The position numbers were made by a program, and so were the translations under genes. This document shows, piece after piece, positions 1 through 41,153 of a DNA stretch of 64,000 nt; the first letter of the stretch is position 1, and each line of letters begins with the position of its first letter. The notes under the pieces were generated by a model. That model did no database searches and had not been told where the DNA came from. It saw only the letters and a program-made list of their open reading frames with translations. Source of the DNA: Bathymodiolus brooksi (Eukaryota > Mollusca > Bivalvia > Mytilida > Modiolidae); assembly GCA_963680875.1 (NCBI GenBank), contig OY804585.1:30370186-30434185 (forward strand). Reading direction: 5' to 3'.

Positions 1-1798
1 ATTTAATTAATGTTTACAAGTTGTTAGAAAATCATTTGTCGGAACTGTTGTGAGTGTTTTCCGAGAAATGGCACAGTTTGGTAGCCAACTTAAACTTCTT
101 CCATCTAGGGAAGTTCAAGAATCATTATTGAATTGTGTTGGAGAAGGTACAAAAATGGTCACATCACTTGTTGATGGTTCTTTGTCTGAGGGCCAGTCTC
201 GTAGTTTCTACAATCCTAGTACAGGTCCAAGTTGAAGTCATTCGAAGATATGACTCACAAAACTAAGCCGAAGTGTCGTTCTGGGGGCACAGTCACTGTT
301 CATATGAATCCTGAGCTAGTTTTTCGTCGGGAACTAGTTCTTGCAAATTGTCGAGAGGACGTTACTGTTGAAAAGGTTCTGTCTTTTCCAATTGGTCCGA
401 TTCCAACACAATTGTTTCACGACGATGGCACAATGCACAAAACCAGTAAGGCAGATATTGTACATCAACTGGAACAGAACGTTTCTATAATACAAACACT
501 GCCCATTTTTTGATATTTCCAGAACAACTCTGATCAGAGATGACATGCCTTTGCTGCAGTCAATAAATGCAAAAAGGTTTAGAACCTTTGGTGAGATGGC
601 ACTTGATTTTGTAAAAAATCAGATCTCTTGTTTTCAGTTTACATCCGTTGTCGTCGATATCTTTGATAGATATGACATTCAAAACTCTATCAAAAAGGCA
701 GAACGGGACCGTCGATCCAAGTCTGTTTTCACTGCATTTGTTTGAAGGTAGGGTTATTCCTGACTGGAAAAAGTTTATTAGTTCTGGTGAAACTATTATT
801 AGATTTCTCGGCGATTACATTGCCAAACATATTCGTCAGAACAGTTCTCTCCAAGAAGGGCAATCACTTTACCTGGCCGGTTTATTTTCTAATCCTGAAA
901 CAGTTAAAATGTTGAATCAGAATGGTATGTTAGATTGCAGTTGTTTGGCAAGCACACAAGAAGAGGCGGATACCCGCATAATTTTGCATGCACTGTATTC
1001 TGACAAACTGTATCAAGAGAATAACGTTCAAGGTCGTATCGTTGTGAAATCCCCAGATACGGACGTTCTTGTCCTTTTAGGACATTATTTTCCAAATATG
1101 AAAAACACAAGTGAGCTTTGGTTTCAAACAGGACTTATTACGAGCACTAAGGATTGTAGACGTTATATCCCTGTACACGAGTTATGCAAGTTATTGAGCT
1201 CCGTTGTGTGTGAGATCTTGCCAGCTGATCATGCTCTAACTGGGTGTGATACCACTTCTTCGTTCTTTGGTATCGGGAAGAAGTCTATGTTCAAAGCTCT
1301 GAAAGAGACAACCAATCAGTTTAGTGATTTGTCTCGAATGGAATGATTCAGTCGATCTAAGCCGAAAACTAATATCAAGGCTGTATGATCCCAAGGGAAA
1401 GTCGAAACGAAGCCATATCGATCTGAACAAATTGCGGGTAAAATTGGAAACTGTCAAAGATTCTACTTTGGCGAGACACATTTAAACAGCATGTTCTTAG
1501 ATCTTCGTACCAAACAAAGATATGGTTAATTGCACATATTCCAAAGCCAGCAGTTGAATCGCCTCTTGAGCATGGTTGCAAAGATGGAAAGTTTGGTCTT
1601 GAACCAATATTGTTTGAAGGTCAAATGTCATCTGACGTTTTGCAGAACCTTGTATGCAACGGAAGATCCGTTTGTAGTAAAGGTTGTGTTTGTTTTGAAC
1701 AGAATTTGTCTTGCACAGAACTTTGTCCTTGCCAAGCATTAGACCCCTGTCACAATGTGATTACACACAGGACAGATATCGAAGATGACGATGCGTAA
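1..1798 (+). pseudogene. Broken copy of a multicopy FEN/XPG-like nuclease-motif protein
   Basis: Homologous coding pieces run along the plus strand in changing frames (about 50-235, 232-513, 545-745, 648-1346, 1350-1480, 1610-1798), so at least four frameshifts or stops separate them and the copy cannot make a full protein. The longest piece holds EEADTRIILHA, then SPDTDVLVLLG, then TGCDTTSSFFGIGKKS. Their spacing and acidic residues recall the EAEA, DxD and GCDY...GIGP motifs of FEN1/XPG-type structure-specific nucleases. I infer that relation; it is not proven. The last piece is cysteine-rich (C-x3-C-x3-C-x-C pattern, then ELCPC). I recall this architecture from many uncharacterised invertebrate and fish proteins present in large copy number. 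The 5' end may continue left of the window. The real function is unknown. Confidence 0.7.
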
Positions 1799-2615
1799 GC
1801 ACGCAAGAGTTCTTTTTTTAAACAAATCATAAAAACAACTGTATTTATTTGATTCCCTGATTCCCCATATTCGATTGACCAGATCAAATGCATTATCCAA
1901 ACACCCAATTTTTCTGATAATAATTGGGTTTCGGATTACGATGGTGAATGAAACATGTATATTTACGTTTTAAACGTTCAAAATGTCTAAAAGGGTGTTT
2001 TTATTTATGAATCACTTTAATAAAAAAAACTACAAGGGTTCACATGAGATGTACAATGCTCATAGCTATTTAGGGACTGACAAAATACAGACTTACAAAA
2101 AATACCTGTGTTGGGCGAATCGGGTATGTTTTGATTTACTTCCGTTGTATCGAACAGTATATATACAAAATATAATGAAACATAAATAAACGTCATTATT
2201 ACGTAAATAGGGATGACCTTGGGTCAAGGTCATTGTTTTATGGAAGCAAATACGAGTCATTTGCATTGAAAAATCACATTCCCATCCAAAAACAGTCATT
2301 TCGACGTCAATTGACGTCATTCATTTCTGAATTTTGGTATAATAATCTAATTTAATATGTGGTCCATCAAATAAAAACCATCAAACTTGTCGAATTGAAT
2401 TTCATTTTTAAGGAAAATTCACTTTTCGAACGAAAGTCGAAAGCGAAAAACAAATTTTTCTTGACCTTTGACCTTAATTATGCAAAAACGTGACCACTTC
2501 CAACTTTTACGGCATCATTATTATGAGAGTCCCGTCATTCCTCTTTCCAATGACATATGATATAGGTGTGTAGCCCATGGGTTCATTACATTTTATTTTT
2601 TGTATTTTCTACCGT
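1799..2615. other. AT-rich spacer, no gene seen
   Basis: No coding exon or known repeat was recognised. It holds a perfect 16-bp palindrome, GACGTCAATTGACGTC, at 2303-2318 (two abutting CRE-like half-sites) and a GACCTTGGGTCAAGGTC inverted motif near 2215-2231. Confidence 0.4.
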
Positions 2616-3105
2616 TGGTCTAATATGCACGTTAATGAGATTGGTCGATAATTTACTGCTTCAAATCTCTTTCCCTTCTTAAATATTGGGCTAACATTTG
2701 CATTTTTCCATATGTCTGGTAGGTCACCAGTATCATAGGACCGTTTGAAGATAATTTTGAGAATGGGTGCTATATCAGTTGAAAGTTCTTTTAGCACCCT
2801 TGATGTTATATATGCTATCTGGACCAGCAGCTTTGTATGGATTTAAATTTGATAGTAACTTTGCTATTCCGTTTTCAGTGATGTTCAGATCTTGTATTGT
2901 AGGATATGATGTGTTGGTCATATTACATCGTTTTTGGAAATCTGTCTGTAAATTCTGATTTCTCTGAGAATGCTGATTGAAACTGGTTGTTTAGAATGTT
3001 GGCTTTTTCAACTGGGTCTGAGTATAATAACCCTCCATTTTGTAGTGGTGGTATTTCATTTCCGTCAGATCTTTTGTGTTTTATAAATGTCCAGAAGCGC
3101 TTCAT
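2609..3105 (-). pseudogene. LINE reverse transcriptase N-terminal fragments
   Basis: Two frames make up the start of the reverse transcriptase. One (2923-3105) has MKRFWTFIKHKRSDG and SDPVEKANILNNQF. The other (2609-2797) has DIWKNANVSPIFKKG and NYRPISLTCI, the usual RT motif 0/1 region. The catalytic FADD box and everything after it are absent from this locus. Confidence 0.8.
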
Positions 3106-3320
3106 ACCGTTAGGTTGTTTGCCATCATTAGGATCCGGTGTTATGATATCCTCAATGTACTTCCAGTATGTCCGTCTTATATCCCTCTGTACTAGCCTTT
3201 TTAATTCTTTGTATTTCTTTTTATGCTTGGGATCTCCTGATTTCTTTTGTTTTTTGTAAAGTCTGTTCCTTTTCCGGATAAGACGTTTTATATCCCTTGT
3301 GATCCATGGGATACCATCTT

Positions 3321-4124
3321 TTATCTTAGCTGTTTTTTTGGTATGTTTTCATCTATACTGTCTTCTAATTCCTTCTTGAAATAGTCCCAGAGTTCTTGTG
3401 TACTGTTTCCTTTTTTGTACATCTTCTCTATCTCTTCTTTTATCATTTTCAGTTTGTCCTTAATGTTCTCCCATTTTGCCTTTTTATAAAGTGGTATTTT
3501 TCTCGGTCTTTGGGTGCGTTTTGTTGGTATGGTTTTTAGCTCCGCAAAGACGATATCATGGTCAGATAGCCCTGGTATTGTCTCTATCCTATTGAAGCAA
3601 TTTGGAAAGTTTGTTATTATGAGATCCAGTGTATTTGATTCTCTGGTTGGTTCTTCTACCATTTGTACCAATCCATGGTCATCTAGGATGTCTGTGAATT
3701 TGTGGTGTATGTTCACATGCTGGGTATTTGCTTTTAATGATTTTGTCTCCCAGCCGGGTAGGTTGAAGTCACCAGCTGTGATGATGAATGCATTGGTAAT
3801 GGTATCAGCTCTGTTTATGCTTCTCTCAAATTCTAAGTACCCATTTTCATTTGATGTTTTTGGATTGTAGAAACAGCTTAGATAAACAGTTTTATGGCCC
3901 ACAAGTTCTAGCTTGCACCAAACTATTTCGCAATCTGTTTGAAGTTCGAGGACGGATGTTACGATAAATATGTCTTTTACCGCAATCAGAACTCCACCTC
4001 CTCCGCAGTTTCTATTTTTACGAAAGATGGTATAGCCGGAAGGAAATATCTGGCTGTCTTTGATGTTTGAATCAATCCATGTTTCTGTACCAAAGATTAT
4101 GTCTGGGTTTGTGCTGACTGTCAA
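3321..4124 (-). pseudogene. LINE AP-endonuclease domain
   Basis: This is a 267-residue piece of an exonuclease-endonuclease-phosphatase domain that would nick target DNA for target-primed reverse transcription. Visible motifs in order are GTETWID (catalytic Glu), GGGGVLIAV, ITAGDFNLPGW (Asp and Asn), NTLDLIITN and GLSDHDIVFAEL (the Ser-Asp-His triad end). It is cut off from the upstream finger and the downstream reverse transcriptase by frameshifts, so it is a remnant although its own motifs are intact. Confidence 0.85.
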
Positions 4125-4382
4125 TAAGGTTCCGTACCTGGCCTTGTTTTCCTTTAATGGATTGAAAGTTTACATTTAATATTCTGAGTGATGCATTTTC
4201 CTTTGTTCGTCTATTCTTTTTCCTATCTGGTGTAGATGCATGTATTGGTCTGATGTTGTTTGATGGTGTTGGACTAGCTAGAGAGGTATCTGACAGGACA
4301 CTGTAGAGATTTGATGTGCTAAAGATGAGTGAATAGCACAGTGTCGAATAGTTTGGACATCCACACATAATACAGTCCCACG

Positions 4383-4808
4383 CTATTGCGCTGTCATTTG
4401 CAATTTCATTGTAGGATATATAGTGCCCATGGATTGGCACGAAATATGGTACCACTGATTGCATGTATCGCACACTATGCCTCTGTCTTCCCATGTAACT
4501 GGCTGATCACATGTGCTGCATGGATAGATGGTAGCATCAGGTCCTGGATTAGGGTTGATGATGTCATTTGATGTTTGTATAAGGATAATTACAAGGTAGG
4601 CTAGTAATGATTTCCTTCTTATGACTGATGATTTATGTAAGTCTCTGTCTTCCTCTAGTTGATATGAGGTTAAGGTAATTATATCACTGGTTGTGTTAAG
4701 GTGTGCATTTACCAGTACATAGTTGTGAGGATCATTACAGGTAGGTGTACTATTAGTGTATACCCATGATGTAGTGTTGATGAGTATGATCAGGTATAGC
4801 AGTAACAT
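4383..4808 (-). pseudogene. LINE N-terminal ORF with leader, NPGP motif and PHD finger
   Basis: This 141-residue frame begins with a hydrophobic leader (MLLLYLIILINTTSW). A second hydrophobic patch follows, then INPNPGP at about residues 87-93, and a C-x2-C...C-x2-C-x4-H-x2-C finger (CSTC, CDTCNQWYHISC). CR1-like elements of marine invertebrates carry a 2A-like D-V/I-E-x-NPGP sequence at this place. Here the acidic residues before NPGP are gone, so ribosome skipping is doubtful. A frameshift ends the frame just after the finger, and the neighbouring frame (4072-4494) continues towards the endonuclease with LRILNVNFQSIKGK. Confidence 0.75.
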
Positions 4809-5016
4809 TTCTACGGTTTTATGTTGGTGTCTATGTTATGCAGTGCAGTTATCCTATGTTTTGGTAACCAATCAGATGCTTGAGTAGATACTGTAAAAAG
4901 AGTACATGTGATGTATGGAAATCATGTAGTAAAGACTGATAAGATAGACTCACCTAAACCCCTTACTACAAACTAGTCTTGTTCCGCCGTCGTCCTCCCT
5001 CTTCCAGATCCTCACC

Positions 5017-5177
5017 TCTGATTGGTCCTTAAAAAAGATATATAGAATCTAACACCGGGGGAGTACAAGATCACGGCTGGTAAATGGCACAAGCAAGAAC
5101 AGTCGGTTCTGCAAAGAAATTCGTGAGGATAACTTCCGGTTTTGGTGGAGGAGAGTTCCCGAAGACGCTTCGCAAGG
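5017..5177 (+). promoter_or_regulatory. Candidate promoter with a possible first coding exon
   Basis: An ATTGG box, a TATA-like GATATATAG, a G-rich stretch and an ATG at 5084 follow one another. The ATG opens 31 codons (MAQARTVGSAKKF... ending GGEFPKTLRK) and stops at a good splice donor, AAG|GTATGT, near 5175. No partner exon was found and the protein was not recognised. It could be the first exon of an unknown gene, an unrelated transposon start, or chance. Confidence 0.25.
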
Positions 5178-6172
5178 TATGTACATGTCTATAATTGAAA
5201 TTTGCTTTTTTACTGCTCGAATATTGCAAAATCAGAGAATGCTATGCTGTGGCGAATGCTTTCACGATTAGAAACATGTATAGTTTATTGTTGTATATGA
5301 AGTGTAACTCTCGCAAAATCAATCGTCCCACGAAAAACATGACAAACATTGTGACACTCTTACAATTCTAAGTTGTTCTTGACAAAGATGCAAGTTAAAT
5401 TTTCAATATTTTTACATCATGGGAGTCTAAATGTAATCGGGGATAAATTCCGATTCGTCAGAAGTAAATTGAAGTCTAGATAAATCTACAAACTGTCAAT
5501 TTTCTCGTTTTCCTGATTGAGGAGATCGGTTCTGATAGAGCACATTGCGAATGCATGAGGAGATTTGCTAGTTTTGTTAATTGTTTTCTGCAAAATTGAT
5601 AAATTGACACTTTTAAACATGAAACTGATGGGGGCAGTTGACATAAACTGTACAGCATGCATTTGCCGGTAAAACGCACGTGATTTTTTTTGTCTTGCAC
5701 TAGATAAGAAAATCTCACATCGCTAAAAATAGGAACTGGTCTGTCTCAAAAGTGAGAATTAACAGTTCTGCTTCTTCTGTGTGTAGTTGAAGAAGTTCAG
5801 ATTCTTGTCGTATGTGGTAACATTCTCCGGCATCCGATTTGCGTAATATACGTCTCACTACGAGAATCTCGGTGTAAATATGGCGTCCAGAGTAGGCGGA
5901 ATTATGCTGTAATGAGATAGTTGTTGTTATAAATAGAAGTATATGAATGATTTTGCATAAATAATAAAGTAGGCTGAAAGAAAAATGTTCTGTATTCTTC
6001 GTGTCATAGACACTGGATTGTCTCTCTTGTAATTATTGGTATCGTCTACGCGCATGTACAATTTACACTCGGTAACTTCAACACACTTGTACTTTTGATA
6101 GGTGGACACTGATATATAAAATAAAATAAAACTAAAATAAATAAAATAATTACGGTAGAAATAATAAATAAA
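5178..6172. other. Unassigned AT-rich stretch
   Basis: No gene or recognisable repeat was seen. The last 60 bp are an AAATAA-rich tract that forms the 3' tail of the LINE fragment next to it. Confidence 0.35.
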
Positions 6173-6424
6173 TTATAAATCGAAGCGTTCGGTTTCCTGT
6201 ATATAATCTGCTAGAAGTCGAATCTGTTCCGTTTCCGTTAGTGAAACTTCTTCATCGGCTCCTACTGTAAGGAGCACCTCCAGACTGAGGTGCATTGAGT
6301 CAGACAATAAAAACATGTCATGAATTAGTTTTTCTCTTGCTTCTTCACATTGGTCACAATGAAGAATATAATGTTCTACGGTTTCCCTTTCTCCACATTG
6401 ACAGTTTGCACTTTCTGTGATGTT
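6173..6424 (-). pseudogene. LINE reverse-transcriptase C-terminal tail
   Basis: The reverse complement encodes about 83 residues ending at a stop: ITESANCQCGERETVEHYIL, then HCDQCEEAREKLI. The C-x-CG-x2-ET-x2-H-x4-C pattern with a following R is the zinc-knuckle tail common to Jockey/I-type and related LINE reverse transcriptases. An AAATAA-rich tail follows the stop, as expected at a LINE 3' end. It is a 5'-truncated insertion in the same orientation as the larger LINE upstream, but not visibly the same copy. Confidence 0.7.
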
Positions 6425-6608
6425 TAATTTATTTTATGAAACGAAATAACCACACAAGGTAACACGCATTTGCTACCGATCATCAAACGGCCCATCGAAA
6501 GTTCCGACTTAAATCTTGTCGCAATTTCGCCAATTTTTATATAGGTAAAATCTGTAGCCCTACTGTATGGTCCGCCAAAAAAAAAAGGATCATAAAGGGC
6601 TACGGTTC

Positions 6609-6909
6609 GGCCATTCTCGCTACCCTGCAAATAACCTCGTATGCATTAGGCGTATAAATCGCACTACTTTTCACATGTCAGTTACATGAAAGTTTGATAA
6701 AGTTATATTTTAAACAATTTTCTATATTTCAAATAAAGTTTTAATTAGTTTTTCATGATTAGATTTTACTTAGTTAGTATGTCTTCCATATTGGATTTTC
6801 GTGGACTATATTTTTGTGCGGCTTAACTTAACTTATCTTCCAGCAAACAATTTAAGAAGAATTTCTACTATGTACGTACGAGGTTATTTGCAGGGTAGCG
6901 AGAATGGCC
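6609..6909. repeat. Inverted repeat with 33-bp perfect arms
   Basis: The arms lie at 6609-6641 and 6877-6909 and are exact reverse complements (GGCCATTCTCGCTACC... against ...GGTAGCGAGAATGGCC). The 235-bp spacer is AT-rich. It could be a foldback or MITE remnant; no target duplication was found. Confidence 0.6.
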
Positions 6910-7397
6910 GAGTAGTTACGATTGACGGTTCCGCAGCTAGGCCAGACTGTGCCATTCTTGTAGCGTTGAAAGAATGATTTGCAGACGACAATGACGCAAC
7001 AAAAATATCCGAGCTCGTGCAATGTGCAGGAAGTGAAGATATCAATTGCCTCCAATCTTTAGTCAAAGAAATAATGCACAACATGACTAAAAACTGACAA
7101 GAACAATAAATTATCTCCTAAAATGTCCTGAGTTGTCTTCCCGCGTCTATTTCGCCACTGTGTGTAAAATGATCCCCATTCCGTATCTCATTTCCGCAAG
7201 ACATTAATTTGTATTTTGGCGGGAAGTGAACTGATTGGTCATTGTATTACTGTATTTATATATTTGTATTGTTTATAGTTTATGATAAAACTATGTCCAA
7301 TTATTTTTATTATATTATAATTAAATTCATATTGGTAACAATTCTATCTTCGCCCTGTTCTGTAAATCTTTTGTTTAGAGATTATACGCGGAAAAGG

Positions 7398-7445
7398 CAC
7401 GTGGTTCCCGTCAGTGCTGTCTTTTAACTTCCGGTAGTCTTTCAG
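7398..7445 (+). promoter_or_regulatory. Candidate RPS16 start with TOP-like leader and non-coding exon 1
   Basis: A CACGTG E-box (7398-7403) precedes CTTTTAACTTCCGG. That sequence resembles the 5' terminal oligopyrimidine start of animal ribosomal protein mRNAs (human RPS16, as I recall it, starts CTTTTCCGG). The leader would end at TCTTTCAG|GTTAGA (donor at 7446) and join the acceptor just before the RPS16 start codon, giving a 5' UTR of about 26 nt. TOP control through mTOR/LARP1 would follow from family knowledge. The exon is inferred without transcript data, and a start further upstream is possible. Confidence 0.5.
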
Positions 7446-8006
7446 GTTAGATACACGCGGTCGATTTCTGAAATATTCCGTTGTATTAATATGAGACAGG
7501 CACAATCTGTTTAAGGGCGAAGCTTATTTGATGATAATAATGACAATTAAGAGGGAGGCATGAGAGGCGAATGCCTCCTAAAAGATACAGATGAAAATTG
7601 AAGAAAAAAATGTTTGTAAATTTAGATCTATTTTGAACACCTTTTCCATAGACAAAAACTTTAAAAGGGGGTGTTTCTGGTCACGAATCTCAGAAAATAA
7701 AAAAAAATCCAAATCACGATTCACGGAAATTAAAATTTGCCATGTTTGAGAATTTTAACAAATCTCGGTGAATCAATAACTGAATAAGTAAATAAGAGAC
7801 ATAATTCGAGGGTCACGAGGATTAAAAAAAAATACCCCAATGGCCAGTCATAGACATAGTCCGAGATTCCTCTGCCGTCCGACGGTAGGACTATCCCGAT
7901 CGGATCATGAAAAAAAAAAAATGGTGAAAGATAGATAAGAAATGCATGCGTGGCAGTCAGACGAAATTGTAATATTTTTAACCTTGCCATGGAAAATGTG
8001 TTAAAA

Positions 8007-8698
8007 GGCCTTGTCACTATCAATGCATAAACATGTACAAAGGCGGACACCTTTTTTACTCCCTCTCGCTCAGGTCGTGTTTGTTTTTTAAATTCCTTCT
8101 AATACAGTAATATATTCAAAACCCTGTTTGGTTCAACTCCCAAGACCTTATTCTTTTCAAAAAATATCATAACCTCCTCTCGACTACCTCTTGTGAAGCT
8201 GCAGCGGTCGTTTTTGTCAGGAATTCACCCGAGTAGAGAACTCCATGGACCCAAAGTGAAAGTAACAGTGCCACCTATAAAAAAAAACGAAAGTTCGGAA
8301 CTCTAATGGGTTTTAGCTTTGAGGTAAGGAAAATACCATTAAGATTCAAACAACATTAAACGGTATTTTCCTTACCTCAAAGCTAAAGCCCTGAGAGTTC
8401 CGAACTTCTGTTTTTTTATAGGTTGCACTGTTACTTTCACTTTGGGTCCATGGAGTTCTCTACTCGGGCGAATTCCTGAAAAAAACGACCGCTGTGCCTT
8501 CACAAGAGGTAGTCGAGGGGAGGTCATGATATTTTTTTAAAAGAATAAGGTCTTGGGAGTTGAGCCAAACCGTTTTGAATATATTGGAAGGAATTTAAAA
8601 AACAAACACGACTTGGAAGTGAGCGGGGGTAAAAAAGGTGTCCGCCCTTGTACATGTTTATGCATTGATAGTATATTTACGTGGATAGTGACAAGGCC
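8007..8698. repeat. Giant hairpin: inverted repeat with 330-bp arms
   Basis: The arms lie at 8007-8337 and 8362-8698, with a loop of about 24 nt. They match almost throughout (outer ends GGCCTTGTCACTATC against GATAGTGACAAGGCC; inner ends GGAAAATACC against GGTATTTTCC), with scattered substitutions and small indels. It sits in the proposed intron 1 of RPS16, so the transcript could fold into a long double-stranded RNA. The arm differences argue against a simple sequencing fold-back artefact. Confidence 0.9.
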
Positions 8699-9263
8699 CT
8701 GTGGCTTACCTGACAAAATCAGAGATCAGTCGTCCAGACATCATACACAAATGCACTTCAAATGTACACATTTTTGAATCACTGACTTTCAAATTGCGAG
8801 ATCGTGGAGCATAAAAATAATGCAGAGCTGTTCTGCAATGTTTAACACCAGCTCACAAAGTTTTCAGAGACGGGATAACCAAGAAGTGCATGCAATTTCA
8901 TGTTTCTTCTCCGAAGCAGACGAAATGCAATACATATGTGCACACTAGAAAATGCCATCATCAATGTACACTGTAAACGATCATTTCTAGTAGCACACGA
9001 TTTTGATATTAGAATTTTCATTTAAGTTTATTTCAATTGAGAAAAATTGAAATGGCTACAGATTTGCGAATTTCTTATTGAAATAATTTTTAATTTTGTT
9101 TTTAAGATATTTGGCTATGAATACATTTTGTAGGAGTATGACTTGTTCGTATAGCCTACAGTTAAAAGGACTTTGCCCTTTATTACACTAAAAAGATCAT
9201 AAAACTATTATCTAAGAAAGAGATGTCTCCCTTATTACCATTGTGTTTCATTTTTCTTTCAGA

Positions 9264-39267
<30,004 letters not shown>

Positions 39268-39299
39268 AATTATGGACATTCTTCTGTTGTACATTCGTC

Positions 39300-39305
39300 A
39301 ATAAA
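39300..39305 (+). terminator. RPS16 polyadenylation signal
   Basis: AATAAA 33 bp after the stop codon, in a short 3' UTR typical of ribosomal protein genes. Confidence 0.85.
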
Positions 39306-39504
39306 GGAAAAAAACTTGAATTAGGATGTGTCATTGTTAACTTGCCCCAAAAAAGTCACATTCTGTTGTTGTTACGTTGTGTCTTTAGTTCAACATCTTT
39401 TATGTCTTTAATCATCTTGTTTAACTTTGTTGTACATTATGAATGGATGATCATTTTTAGGTCACCTGACCAATAAGATCATGTGAGCTTTTGGCCCCTC
39501 ATGG

Positions 39505-39655
39505 CATGGTGTACTGGATACAACATTATGTGATAAATTTGTCAGTGACTTGCTGCAGGTCTGTGGTTTTCTCCACTAATAAAACTTCCTGCCGTGCTAG
39601 AACTGAAATATTGTTGAAAGTGGCATTAAACACCATAAACAAACCAACCTACCAT
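39505..39655 (+). mobile_element. 5'-truncated SINE, first type
   Basis: GTGTACTGGATACAACATTA to GAAATATTGTTGAAAGTGGC, the 3' half of the element seen whole at 50.1 kb. Confidence 0.65.
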
Positions 39656-40399
39656 CAACATCAGTGAAGGGGAGCAAGTGAGAGATGTGACTTGAATCAG
39701 ATTGTGTCCCTGTTAATTTAAGCTGAAACTGCACCGATTCCAAACTAATGAAACTTAACTGTACCCGAGTGATCATTGCATGGTCCTTTTCCAAGTTGGG
39801 GATTCTTTTTGTAGATTAAAATAAAAAATATAGATTTGTGTTGTTGATATCTTGGATCAAATCAGACTATAAAATTGGTATTTTCTGCTAAGCATGCAGC
39901 ACTAAGGAGTAAGAGAAAAGACTAGTTGACAACATGTTAGAAATGTTTCTCATGTGATCCACTAAATATATATGTCTTGACCCGGACGCCAAGGTTGCCA
40001 CCACCAGAAGACATTTGTTTAACACGAGACTTAATGGGAATGAATAATTTTTTGAATAACGTGAACTCTGAAACTTTTCAGCAATTATTTGGACCCATTC
40101 ATGGTATTGGGTATTCGTATTTTATTGTTGATCTGACGACTGGTATTTCTGCTATATGAAGTAAGCATCCCATGTTCGAAACTCTTAAAACCAGTGAATG
40201 GATTCTTTTGCAACTAACGCCATTTTGCACCCGTTTTATTTTTGGATTTTCAAACGATGAACTGGAGTTATATTTGTTATGAAAGGGCACTTGGCACCAC
40301 ATGTCCACAGCTCCAGTGAATGGATTGCAATGAAATTTTCACGGATTCTTTAGCCACATATATTACCATTTTGCACCTATTTTTTTCTCCATTTTTATT

Positions 40400-40835
40400 A
40401 GCTCACCTGGCCAAGGGCCATGTGAGCTCTTGCCAACACTTGACGTCGGTCGTTTTGTTAACTTTTCACATTTGAATCTTCTCTGAAACCGCTTGGCCAA
40501 ATAAACTGAAACGATTGCTTATTTCGTCCAGATTCATTGACAAACATGGCAGCCATAGGTTAAGGTAATAATTCTTGATTCTGGTTGGTCGATTTCTAAA
40601 AATCTTCTCAGAAACTGCTTGGCCAAATAAACTGAAGCTTGGTAAGAAGCATCTATGGAATGTCCTCTATTACGATTGCTCATTATGTCCCAAACTGTTA
40701 ACAAACATGGCCACCACAGGAAATTCCTGTTTCTGGTTGGTCGCTTTCTAAATCTTGTATTAAGTTTCCTTCAAACTAAATGACGTGAGCAACACGGACT
40801 CGGTGGGACTTGGTCCACCGAGTCTCTACTTTTGT
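40400..40835 (+). mobile_element. Short tandem-core element P3a
   Basis: Starts AGCTCACCTGGCCAAGGGCC, ends GACTCGGTGGGACTTGGTCC plus ACCGAGTC (hairpin). Only two to three core units remain. Confidence 0.6.
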
Positions 40836-41153
40836 TTTTCTGGGGGTAGAACAATTCACTTTTCTAATTCTGTTTATACAAGAGTAAGTACCCCCTGTCA
40901 GCAAATCCTCGAAAACCAGAGAATGGATTTATATAACTTTCAGTGATTTTTTAGTTACTAATCCCATTGTGCACCTCTTTTTTTTTTATCCAAATGATTT
41001 TTTAGGGTTTTCCAAAACAATGAGATTCCTTATTTCTGTTATACGACTGCAATTCCTCTGAAGTGAATGAATGGATTTCAATGAAATTTTCAGGGATTCT
41101 TTAATAACTACAATATAACTATTGTGCAACTTTTTTTTATTTGAAGGGTTTTT

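Larger units (their letters stand above)
2616..4850 (-). mobile_element. CR1-like non-LTR retrotransposon, 3'-truncated and frameshifted
   Basis: Read on the minus strand the order is hydrophobic leader, NPGP motif, PHD-type zinc finger, AP endonuclease, and the start of a reverse transcriptase, which is the order of CR1/L2-like LINEs of molluscs. The reading frame shifts at least three times. The reverse transcriptase stops right after NYRPISLTCI near 2622, so the palm and the 3' end are missing while the 5' end is present. That is opposite to ordinary 5' truncation and points to a later deletion or recombination. Confidence 0.85.

Noticed and set aside
7730..8050. 106-codon minus-strand ORF
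   Set aside because: It overlaps the arm of the giant hairpin, has no homology I recognise and lacks splice or promoter support.
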